Part shown: positions 22,049-31,691 of the stretch, piece after piece
Position numbering within the stretch: the stretch's first letter is position 1
Layout of the letters: every line of letters starts with the position of its first letter
Assembly: GCA_047495785.1 (NCBI GenBank)
Contig: JBLDXI010000034.1
Location: forward strand, 558,001 to 622,000
DNA from: Lepidodermella squamata
Lineage: Eukaryota; Gastrotricha
Direction of reading: 5' to 3'
DNA: 64,000 nt
The notes under the pieces: generated by a model
Seen by the model: only the letters and a program-made list of their open reading frames with translations
What the model was told of the DNA's origin: nothing
Databases searched by the model: none
Translations under genes and position numbers: made by a program

Positions 22049-22305
22049 GATGTAACCCGACTGAGGTTTTGCGCATAATACTCCCCGACCAGGTAAAATC
22101 ATCTTTTAGGTTAGGACAATGCGGATGCTGCAGTCTGAGTGAAAACATTACTTTACAATAACGCATTAATACACCTATCACTCAATGATGTACAGACGAG
22201 TGTTTTAGCTCATAAGAGCAGACCGATCAATAAAGCCGTAGTAGTTGTTCATAAAAATAAGCCGCTTCAAAGTTAGATAGTTCTGCTTTCAACTCAAAAG
22301 TCAGC
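22049..22305 (+). promoter_or_regulatory. Conserved 5' flank of nuclear receptor NR3
   Basis: Same block as upstream of NR1 and NR2, ending at the ATG at 22306. Confidence 0.6.
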
Positions 22306-23718
22306 ATGGAAAACAGTGAAAGACAAAAACAGAAAGCTACAACCTACTGCAAGGTAAGAATAATCACTGGCAATTCGATTCGGCACTATCATTTCGTTCA
22401 CAGGTATGTGGCAAAGTTGTTCCATCGAGGGCGCACTATCAGCCGCGGCAATGCAACGCCTGCATTGTAAACTTTGTCTCATTTATAATGTCTATTCTTT
22501 TGTGGTTAATTCTTCAGAAATTTTTCAATCGACAATCGAAACGAAGATTTGAATTTAAATGCATCACTGGGAAGTTTGACTGCGAGATAAAGCCGGGGCG
22601 AACTCGTGATGGCTGCACCCGTTGTCGGCTTGAGAAGTGCTTTCAATCTCGTCAAAGACAATGTATTTCATTGATTTTGATTGACAACAAATTTGTGAAC
22701 ATTTTCAGTTTTCAAAGGGCAAACTGACTGTTCAAATACGGAAAATGAGGCCATTGGAACTTCTGAATCAGACCAAGTTAGTTCAACCATAATTGTCGAC
22801 CCCGAAGACCCGTGTCGCTTTGATTTGGTTGAGAAAGTGACCAGAAATTCAATTTTGGGATTAACGATTCTACACGATTTAGACTTGGTAGGAATGCAAT
22901 TGTAAATTCGACGAAATAGCAAATTTATCCGCCTTTCTGTTAGGTTCCTTTACGAAAACGGGATAGGCCGTATGAAGATATTAGGATGTTGGCCGAAGAC
23001 TTTAGCATTCGTCATTTCGGAAATTTTTACAATACAAGTTGCAAATTCGCTGGGTACATGAAAGGTAGCTTCTCTTCCTAATTTCTAAAAGGGGATCAGT
23101 AAAACATTTTCTCTTCTAGATGCGTTCTCGTTGTCTGATGCTGATCTGAATGCCGCATTGGCCTATGGATGGGGACGAATGGCTTTTGTTTTTTCATCTC
23201 TACCGAGTAACCAAAGTGCGATTTCCGTCAACGACGTTCTTCTCTCGCAATTTCTTACAATTTTTACAGAATTTGAGGTAAATTCAAGCTTTATATCGTA
23301 TTCTAACTTGAATATTTTTCAGCCGATAATCGAGCTGTCAAAGGAGCTCTCGGGCTTGATAAACTGTTGGAAACCTTCAATGCCTGAATTCGCCTTAGTG
23401 CTAAGTTATCTATTTCTCAATGGTAAGCGATGTCCTGATCCAAATTTATTTGAATTTCCGTTGATATTTCCATCAGGAAGAACATTCCGAATAACGACTC
23501 CTCACTTAGCTCAACTTGCAAGACTCATGAAGCATTCTCTTACAGCCTTGCCATTCTCAGTTTCGCGAGAAGGCGTTGAAAGCTATTTAAGCCGAATTAT
23601 AGAAATTTTGGACCATGCTTCGAGAATAACACCGGATATTATTAAAACTACAGCCGCTCGTCAAGATTTCGCAGCACCTGAGCGGCAAATAGGCACATTT
23701 ATGGCTTTCTTCATGTAG
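22306..23718 (+). CDS. Nuclear receptor NR3 (divergent, 8 exons)
   Basis: Exons: 22306-22353, 22404-22466, 22518-22662, 22709-22887, 22944-23064, 23120-23277, 23323-23422, 23477-23718; 351 aa. Start MENSERQKQKATTYCKVCG. C4 DNA-binding domain with CNACIKFF and DGCTRCRLEKCF. The ligand-binding-type region is close to NR1 and ends QIGTFMAFFM, so the terminal helix lost in NR2 is kept. Every exon has the same length as in NR1 apart from exons 1, 4 and 5, by multiples of three. It is tail to tail with the intact secreted-protein gene sp2, about 95 bp away. Predicted nuclear transcription factor with unknown ligand. Confidence 0.88.
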
Positions 23719-23813
23719 AACCTAGATTATTAAAAAAAAAATGTTCATAGAAAATAGCCTCATGTCGCACAACACCCAGAATCTTTATTTTCTAAAATAT
23801 GTTCTTGAAAATC

Positions 23814-24223
23814 TCAATAAAGGTTTCTTAGTTTGCCATTGCAAACCCGACTGATGATTTCGTAGTACGGCGAATACCGTTTGCCATCGAATTTCTTCAT
23901 ACACTTCTCGTAGTTTCGATTGCGGTTAAGTGCCACTGCCTTGCCCATCGCCCCGCCGTAGATATCCATCGCATACTCCTGTTTAGCCGCTTTCGAATCC
24001 GCATACACATCTGCCATCATTCGCAGCAATCCTAATGAACACAAAAAATCAATTTTTCATTTTTCTGAATTCCGGCTTGGAGCGGAAACTTACGAAAAGA
24101 ATTTTTTACTTTTACTGGTCTTCGGTTGATTTTTTGGCCAATATACGGATACCCATAGGCTTGTATTGCCATCAACTCAACAATGAGCATAGAGGCGAAA
24201 CAAGCTGCTACCAAATGTTGCAT
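23814..24223 (-). CDS. Small secreted protein sp2 (novel two-cysteine family)
   Basis: Exons 24223-24094 and 24031-23814 (phase-1 intron, 62 bp); 115 aa. The signal peptide MQHLVAACFASMLIVELMAI is followed by a short tail and a helical-looking mature part (MMADVYADSKAAKQEY, GGAMGKAVAL), then the family signature KCMKKFD..(K/R).YSPYYEIISRVC: Cys, basic, Phe-acidic, paired Tyr, and a second Cys about 20 residues on. Only two cysteines are in the mature part, so one disulfide. An in-frame ATG at 24262 would add 13 residues; the later start gives the better signal peptide. AATAAA lies on - just past the stop. The function is not recognised; it is a candidate extracellular signal or structural protein. 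It is convergent with NR3. Confidence 0.75.
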
Positions 24224-24263
24224 TACTGCGTCGACCAATAATATGGAAAACTGCAGTACCATA

Positions 24264-24869
24264 GTATGTAACTTCCAGGTGTGTTTTTAAAGTAGACCAG
24301 CACTCAACACCCACGTTGTTGATTGAACCTGTTGCGAGTTTGCTGCCCTCGGATATCCCTGGATGGCTATGTTTTTACTCGGACGATTCGAAACACCTGT
24401 TTATCATTGGGTCACGGAAGTTACAAAGCAAATTATTTATTTATAAATTCCATAATGTTTATGAAAACAGGTGAATATAATCACTCGAATGATTGCTAGT
24501 TCGTTTCAGTGAACGAAGTACGGAGGGGAAAGGGAAGCATCGAACCCGAGAACAACCGAGAAAAATCGCCGAAAAACCTCAGAGGGGACGTATTGATCTG
24601 CAAATTCAGAAATGCCCCCCAATCCGAGGATCCCACGCCGTACACTGGACCTATTTCCAAGCTTCTTGCTTCGAGGAAGTTCAACCAATTTTCAATGGCA
24701 GCTCTGAGTATGCTTGCATAGGTACAAATGTTTCCTCTGCCACATGTACCAAGGTTAAACCAGAATCTAAGAGCATTGATTTTTTTCATAATTTATTTCA
24801 AAAATGTCTCTAGCGAAAAGGATTTAAAAATAGAAATCAGTGAATGACCATGCTTTGTCAAACGTCTAT
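24264..24869. other. Intergenic, no gene supported
   Basis: Overlapping open frames on both strands at about 24493-24813 show no recognisable domain, signal peptide or splice partner. Otherwise AT-rich. Confidence 0.5.
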
Positions 24870-25254
24870 TCAAGACCTCCTTTGCTGCAGTTTTCTGCAG
24901 GCTCTCACTAGCGCATCGTAGTAGGGCGTGTCCTGCCTCAGAAGATCTTCAAACCTCCTCATGCATTCGATATAGCCACGATCTGATGCACTGTTAGATT
25001 TCGGGATTTCAGACCTTGGGAAAGCGCCAGATTGTACTCGCAAAACACCTGAAACAAATGAAATTGAGATTCGTTGATTATGAAGCCCTCAAATATCCTT
25101 TACGATGTTTATTCGGCTTTGGAACATCATTCGGTCGACTGTTCACATTGACACTGCCACTTTTACTTGGCATGCCAAATGCCGACAGCGCTTCAACAGT
25201 CAACAGCTGGAATAATGCAAGCACTGAAATAGCCAGGAAAACGCGCTTCGTCAT
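24870..25254 (-). CDS. Small secreted protein sp3 (same family)
   Basis: Exons 25254-25104 and 25048-24870, phase-1 intron of 55 bp; 109 aa. The signal peptide MTKRVFLAISVLALFQLLTV is followed by a Ser/Asn/Pro-rich linker and the signature ECMRRFEDLLRQDTPYYDAL then VRACRKLQ. Intron position and phase match sp2 and sp4. The two Cys are again the only ones in the mature protein. Function unknown; secretion predicted. Confidence 0.75.
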
Positions 25255-25562
25255 CTCAAAAATGAATAAATCTTGCTTGATAGTAAGCAGCGAAAGTCGG
25301 AGATTTTCGATTTATATTGAGCGCGAACGCACACACCTCCGTTTCGCACGATATCAAGCTCCGGGGAGCTATTCCGAGGCAATGCGTGGCCACGACTACG
25401 ACTCTTTAGTGTGAAATCGATCAAACTTTTTCATCACCTTGAATCTCACAGCTGCTTGATTGCGCATTCAAGGTAAATAAAAATACATGAATAATAAGTG
25501 TTTTTTTGGTTTATTTAAAGCCCGGACAATTCACCCAGGCTCCAAGCGCACGGAATGTCCCC
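25255..25562. other. Intergenic between sp3 and sp4
   Basis: Presumably holds the sp3 promoter and the sp4 3' UTR (AATAAA-like strings on -). Nothing else is visible. Confidence 0.5.
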
Positions 25563-25995
25563 TCACACTGATGATCGGCCTTCATCGCATATTCTGGTCA
25601 TAGCTTTGTAGTGCTGTGGATTTTCTCGAAATTTATCGAACTGGCGTAGGCATTTTTTGTAGTTTCGACTGCGAAGCGCTGATATTGTTTTGCCCATCAG
25701 TCCGCCGTAGGTTTCCGATGCGAGAAGATCGTTGTCGCTTTGAGGTTTCGAAGCTGACATTCTCAACATTCCTGTTTGAAATAATACAAATAATGTTCAA
25801 TAACGAAAGATGCTTTAAAAAGCTCAGCTCACGGATATAAATTGGAGGACTTGATCTTGTCGGCGCTTTTCTGGTTGAATCTGGGTTGGAATTGGAATCT
25901 TTACCAACTGGATTGAGATAGGCCTTTTCGACCAGCGCAGCTAGAATTAGGATGAAAACAATAGTTTCCAATGAAATGTTTTGCATTTTTGCCAT
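25563..25995 (-). CDS. Small secreted protein sp4 (same family)
   Basis: Exons 25995-25833 and 25771-25563, phase-1 intron of 61 bp; 123 aa. The N-terminus MAKMQNISLETIVFILILAA is a good signal sequence. It is followed by a linker rich in Ser, Asn and Pro, then MLRMSASKPQSDNDLLASET, YGGLMGKTISALRSRNYKKC, LRQFDKFR..PQHYKAMTRIC. The YGG(L/A)MGK block links it closely to sp2. The Tyr pair is His-Tyr here. Function unknown. Confidence 0.75.
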
Positions 25996-27356
25996 GATGT
26001 TGGAAGTTTAGTCAATGAAATCAGCGGTTTCGAGCCCTTTTATAGGTCTCATAACCACTAATCAGGATAATGTTATATATAAATAGCTTCGATATTATTC
26101 TTCCTAATGTACTTTTATCGTCATACGCCATTCATTAATGCATGATTGCTGAATTTTCAATGATTGCCTGAGTGCGATATATACGATGGCCGATATAATC
26201 TTGCGCACTTTTTCAATTAGGAAATTTGAAATTTCAATTACGAAATTGAGATCTCGTGAAACGTCCGGACTTGGCATCGCTTTAGTAAAAAATAACGGAA
26301 TTCATTAGTGAAAATTAGATTGATGAAAGAAAAATTATAACACGACTTAATCGTGTAATGGAAGGTAAATCGGACAAAAAATATGTCAGGCTAGATTAGA
26401 TATTCGCGGAAAAAATGTGAAATTGTAGGTAGGCGAATTTCTCTCTTTCTTTGGCGCATTGTTTAATTTGGTCATTCCTAGCTATAATTTTATGAAAGCT
26501 AGTTTTAATATTATGAATATAATGCGACGATGTTTAAGGAACTATACAATTAACAATTTTAAATTCGCTCAAATCATAGATCGCGCATTACCGTGAATAC
26601 AGAGACCATAAATTTCGATTCTAAAATTTTCATTCCGCTCAAAACATTCTGAAAATTGTTATGAATGTTTATAAGGCTATTTCTGATTTTTTTCTGTGAA
26701 TTTCTGGTGTTATTTTAAAAACTCATTATTATTCAAATTTCCTGAACAACTTTCCAGATAGAAAACATGTATGCAGAGCTCGAATTTCCAACATTACGAA
26801 ATAGATTTCATGCAAACGTTCATTGTTCACCAGGGTTCGATCTTAGGACCTGGAGCTGCGTCGCGACACCCCAGTCCTGGGACTAAAACTAGAGAAAGGC
26901 TGAAAAAACCATAAGGGGACCCTTTGGTTTCTTCAGCTGGATCCTAGATAAAAAGTAGAAAACACCTCAGCTCCCGGATCCTACTTCGCACTCTGCCAGG
27001 GATGAACAATGTCTTTTGCTGAATGTGCCAAAACGACTGGAGATTTTACAAAAAACGAACGAAGCTTTTACACAATTTTGAAGATAATTTGCCACTGGCA
27101 TACACGCTCCAAAACCTCTTCCAAGACAGTGGGCTCAATTTTCATTTTCTCGTCAGATCAGACTGAGCTGGGTGGGGTACGGGAGCGGCGATACCCTCCA
27201 TCGCCCCTGAAAGTCGCACTTTTCACAACCTGAGAATTACCATGGTGTTTATTCCGCCGTTCGTCAAGAGTAAAAAAAAAGAAAAAAGAAGAAGGACACA
27301 GCCTCATTCTTGATTTCAAAACAAATGTTTCCGTAACAAATTATGTATGCTGAACC
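25996..27356. other. Intergenic, no gene supported
   Basis: AT-rich. Short open frames only; the frame at 27009-27233 has no recognisable feature. A poly-A-rich run is at about 27272-27290. Confidence 0.55.
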
Positions 27357-27596
27357 TCAGACATCTTTCTCCATGCAAATTTTCGCCAGCTGCTTGTAGT
27401 AAGGTTTGCCCCGAAGTCTGTCGAACTTGCGCAAGCATTGGCTTTTGTTTCGGATCTTTGCCGCTGCAATGACCTTGATAGCCAGCTCCACAGGGATCTC
27501 TGGACCTTTTGTCGTAGCGATTGCCGACGGCACCTGCTTAACATCAGCAGCCATGGACACGGCGAGAGCACATGCAAGGAAAAGAACGTAAAACAT
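27357..27596 (-). CDS. Small secreted protein sp5 (short, intronless member)
   Basis: 79 aa in one exon. The signal peptide MFYVLFLACALAVSMA (start chosen at 27596) is followed by DVKQVPSAIATTKGPEIPVE, then ELAIKVIAAAKIRNKSQCLR and KFDRLRGKPYYKQLAKIC. It has the same Cys-Leu-basic-Phe-Asp ... Tyr-Tyr ... Cys signature as sp2-sp4 but lacks the phase-1 intron and most of the linker. The frame is open 78 nt further upstream, but the added residues would bury the signal peptide. Confidence 0.7.
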   Translation of the reverse strand: MFYVLFLACALAVSMAADVKQVPSAIATTKGPEIPVELAIKVIAAAKIRNKSQCLRKFDRLRGKPYYKQLAKICMEKDV

Positions 27597-28367
27597 AGTG
27601 GTTAGACTAAAAGCTCGTTTTTCAAAGAATAGTTCATCCCTACTCGATGAGACGGTCCACTCGCCCAGTTTCAAAACTTAATTAGCTGAAATTTAACAAA
27701 TATCACGTCGATCCGCTCTGACTCACGATGACTCTCAGCCAATTCGTGATTCTTTAAAGACAATTATTATATTACTCGCAGACTTCATTATATTTCGCAG
27801 GATATTTATTCCTAAATTTTTCACGTGAATGTTCACACAAAATACAAGTTTAAAAACGCCCTAGGCAGGCGAGTGTCTTAATAGGGATAGTTTATATCGC
27901 TTAGCGCTGCATATTGCTTTATACATTATACATCTATTGAAGCTGCGATCGCCTATCATTGCCATTCCCGGGACGCCTCCGTAAGAGCAATTGCAGTACG
28001 TATCTCATTATCGTGGAGGAAACTGAAAATTTGCGAATCGCAGAGATCATTCGGACCTCGCTTAAGCTCAAGTTCAGATTCGATGATCTATCTAAAAAAA
28101 GGTTCCAGGACCTAGGTTAAGGATAAAGTCAGCAAAATGGGATAAAGACTCCAAGTTGATATCTTGGTAGTTTTTCGGATTTTGTTGTTGTTGAAAACCA
28201 GCGGCGTTTCGAGGTTCGAGGTTCGAGGTTTTTTTGCAATGATGGCCTCATAAACTCCGTCTCACGGTTAGTTTTGCTTTCTTTGGAAATCGCTGATAGG
28301 TATTAGTCATTCATACATGCGCATGGTGAAATGCAAAACTAGATCGGGGTTTCAGATTTATGTAATC
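27597..28367. other. Intergenic, no gene seen
   Basis: Contains short direct repeats (cgaggttcgaggttcgagg at about 28208-28230). Nothing else was recognised. Confidence 0.55.
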
Positions 28368-29354
28368 TAGTGATGCGCTCCGATTTTGGCTAATCGCGAT
28401 TAAATCACGATTAAGTCGAATCGAATTTTAATCATGGCGCTCGTCCCAAAATCGTCTTTCCTGGCATCGATTAATCGCCCGATTAATCGCCCGATTAATC
28501 GGCTATGATAGATGTTCTGACAAGACAGTGTAGAGGCGAATCTGCTTACGTTCATTCCTATTTCTTTTTTCTTCTATTGCATTCTTTTTTCTAAGCATTT
28601 AGTTCGCTGAGGAGGATGCTTTGGTAAGAAAAATCTATTCGCTATTTGAAAATTGCATGCATAACAGGAAACTGATTGATTATCGATTATCGATTATCGA
28701 TTTGCGCTCATCCAATGGTCTCTATCAATTAACGGTTCGCATCATCTTGTTCAGCGAAAAAAGTTACCCTAGAGCCCTAATTTTCATCAAAACAGGGTGA
28801 ATGGTTTTGAAGAAATCGCGCAATCAAAATTTGGTTTCCGGCTATTGAATTGATCAATTAATTGGATTATAAAAATAAAAATCTCAAAGAAATCGGCAAA
28901 ACCGCTTCTTTTCATGTCGAAACCTCCCTGGAGGGGGTAGTTTTTCACGAGGAATCAGAATCTGCTTTCAGAATTTCAATAGCCATCATACTTCCGAAGA
29001 TAATTAGTACTAATTAATAAATTTATTGCTTTATTGCACTCAATTTATTTTGCATCACCAAAACCAATTTAGGTCGAGTAACACATAGAATTACTCAGTT
29101 TTTTGCGTAGAATCTCGTGGAATTGTCAGATTGAGGATACGAGTTTATAGTAATGCTAGAAGCGCGTTCAAATATTTGTTACAAAAAAGCCTATCTGATT
29201 ATGATTTTTCTTGAATTTAATACAGCGCCCACGATTAATCGATTTGATTTGTCGGGCGATTCGATTGACGATTTAATCGCGATTAACACGATACGATTAT
29301 CGTGGAAATCGAATTTTAATCGATTAAAGAAAAAATAATCGGCGCGCATCACTA
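28368..29354. mobile_element. hAT-like non-autonomous DNA transposon
   Basis: Ends TAGTGATGCGC (28368) and GCGCATCACTA (29354) are inverted repeats of the kind found in hAT elements. Flanks atgtaatc (28360-28367) and atctaatc (29355-29362) form an 8-bp target duplication with one mismatch. Many copies of CGATTAATCG-like subterminal motifs occur near both ends (28390-28500, 29230-29340). No transposase frame was found; length 987 bp. Confidence 0.85.
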
Positions 29355-29497
29355 ATCTAATCTCTTGGTGTTCTATAACATGTTGAATATGATTTTTTCC
29401 TAATTTTTCTGATTTTTTCAAAAACAATATGAGCACGTGCCTCGAGCCACTTTTTCACAAATGCTTCGACTCATTCATGGAAAATTAATCGTAAATT

Positions 29498-31343
29498 ATG
29501 CTCGAAAAACCTAAATGCTGGCATGGCGTGTTTCTAACATGCACAGCTCTCATTTCTCTATACGGCTTTTACTTCGCAGCAACTTCTTTGGATTTAAAAG
29601 CAACCTCTGTCAAATCAGCGTTGACTTATAAGCCCAATGTAACCAACGTCAAACCGTCCAAAACTGTACCACGTGCCCAGCTCGTTTCCAAACTTTCAAA
29701 CGATACCGTTTCAGAGCTTAGAAGATTGGCCGATTCGCTTTACTCGAACTTCTACGCTCAATATTATGACCAAGCTATTGCGGTTCAAGGCGACCCGACA
29801 AGATTCCAACAGCTCATGCTCAGATTGATTGATTCGAGCCGAAACAAGACGAAAACGCTCAATATCGGAGTGATTGGCGGATCGAATACTCACAATCGAA
29901 CCTCTGCGGTAAGTGAACTCTAAACTGATCATTACCACTTATTAGTAAACTGTTTTCAAGGTTCCGAATTATTTTTACCGGGTCTGTAGATGGTTTTCAA
30001 CGAATCTACCCGATGTCAAGGTCAATTGCGAAAATTGGGCTCTCGGAGCGACTGGAAGGTGAAGGCAATGATTTCAAGAAGTTCAATTTCCCCACTGTAT
30101 TTAACTCTTTTTAGCCCGTTTTATGCTTATTGCGCAAACCAACTGTTCAATGCAAGCAAATTCGACATAGTTTTCCTTGAATTCGCTATCAACGACGTTA
30201 AGCGAACGATATTTGCGAAAGAATACTTCCACCGCGTCATTGAAGACTTCCGAACTGCCAATCCGAATGTTTTCCTTATGAATGTTGAGATCGACCATGT
30301 TCAACGGCTTCTCGGCGTCAAATGGTTGGAAAGAACAAGTTACTGGCGATGTGAGCCCTATTTTGTGCCGCCGTATCACCGGGCTTCGTCGAGGTTTTAC
30401 AAGATACCTTCGATTCAAATGACCCATTTCTTTTGTGCGCACGATTCGAGAAACATCACGATGACATCAATGATGGGTGCGTTTAAAATTAATAATATTA
30501 TTTTCCAATTAATTTAAAATTGAAAAAATTGAACATATTTTAAAATATTTAATAAATTTCAATTTCAATTTGAAATTTCAAAAATTTCACAATTTAAATA
30601 TTGCAGATGGTTACCTATCCACGGTCGATCGGAGGCATCCAGGGGCTCTTGTCCACATTATGTTAGCAGAATTCATCGTCAATTACTTCAAGCGCGCCAT
30701 TAACGGAATTATCAAGAACGGTCCGCCTTCGAAAGCTGCGAAGACAAAATTCCAAATCAGGAAACGTCATCCTTTCTCTACGAAATGCTTCCTGTCCGTA
30801 GTTCCTCATCAATATAATCTAATCAATCGGAAACTGGATCAATCTGCGATTTTGCCAGTAGGCCAAAACATCTCGTTAGAAGAAAGGGATTTTCTCTATG
30901 CTATCAAGATGCTATCCCGGCGTAACTCTTCGTTCAGTTTCATGTTCGAAAACATAATTTCAAGCAAACCTATGGATAAGAATTCAGAGACTTACTGTCA
31001 GAAGAAGGACAATTGCTTTCTTCCTCGTTTGGTGATAATTCACAAGGCGATGGGCGTAAATCACGATGTTCTGCTGTCAATTGAAGCTACCTACATATTC
31101 TCGTCCGGATTGAATGTAAGCCAGAGCTATACGCTGAACGTTCAAGCTACGCACCGCTTCCAGACTTACGAAATACCGAAAACAGTCGGCCATCGGCAAA
31201 ATGTGTCCTGCTTCGATTCGTCCGGTGCGAAAAATCAACTCGAGGCTGTTGCATTGACTCTTCATCAGAAAAGCCATAAAATTCACTTTTTGATGCTAAC
31301 TGGAGTTGTGTTTGTCTTCGACTGTCCCGATCCTTATGAATAA
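29498..31343 (+). CDS. SGNH-hydrolase-like type II membrane protein
   Basis: Exons 29498-29908, 29961-30058, 30115-30476, 30607-31343; 535 aa. The N-terminus has a short cytosolic head and one membrane anchor (GVFLTCTALISLYGFYFAA), as in Golgi/ER type II proteins. SGNH blocks are in order: IGVIGGSNT (block I Ser), NWALGATGS (Gly block), FLEFAINDV (block III Asn-Asp), and VDRRHPGALVH (block V Asp-x-x-His). These are the residues expected of a GDSL/SGNH esterase or acyltransferase that acts on sugars or glycoproteins in the lumen. The C-terminal 200 residues, with several Cys and N-glycosylation sites, look like a beta-rich accessory domain I cannot name. The splice model is supported by conserved-motif continuity across exons 2 to 4. 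Substrate unknown. Confidence 0.8.
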
Positions 31344-31691
31344 ATTCTAATTACTTGATTTGAGACAATTTTTGAGTAACTCATGTGACTGTGATATCGA
31401 TAGCAGGCCAAAATGTCTAGGTCTAATTAAAATAATTGCCTAGAAGAATGCGAGGTCAATCCCGTTTCCCAAGCGCAAGAGGAGAAACGTCTGCGGTGTG
31501 AGGCTCGATTTAGTAATGATTCGCGCGCTTCAAAATTAGCATGTAGGGGTTGGTGTGTGATGAACACTGTTCGCTTTTAATTGCAAATTACCGCTATCAA
31601 CTTGCGGCTTGAAAATCGAGGCCTAGGAGTGGTTTATAAAGTTTCCGAATTCGCATTCTGAGGGACTTGAATCCTAATATTTGGACAAATA
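31344..31691. other. Intergenic between SGNH gene and class C receptor
   Basis: 348 bp. No exon seen; expected to hold the 3' end of one gene and the promoter of the next. Confidence 0.5.

Noticed and set aside
24493-24813. Overlapping open frames on both strands between NR3 and sp3
   Set aside because: No domain, signal peptide or splice site; neither strand preferred.
30101-30442. Minus-strand frame opposite the SGNH exon
   Set aside because: Antisense to conserved SGNH motifs; shadow.
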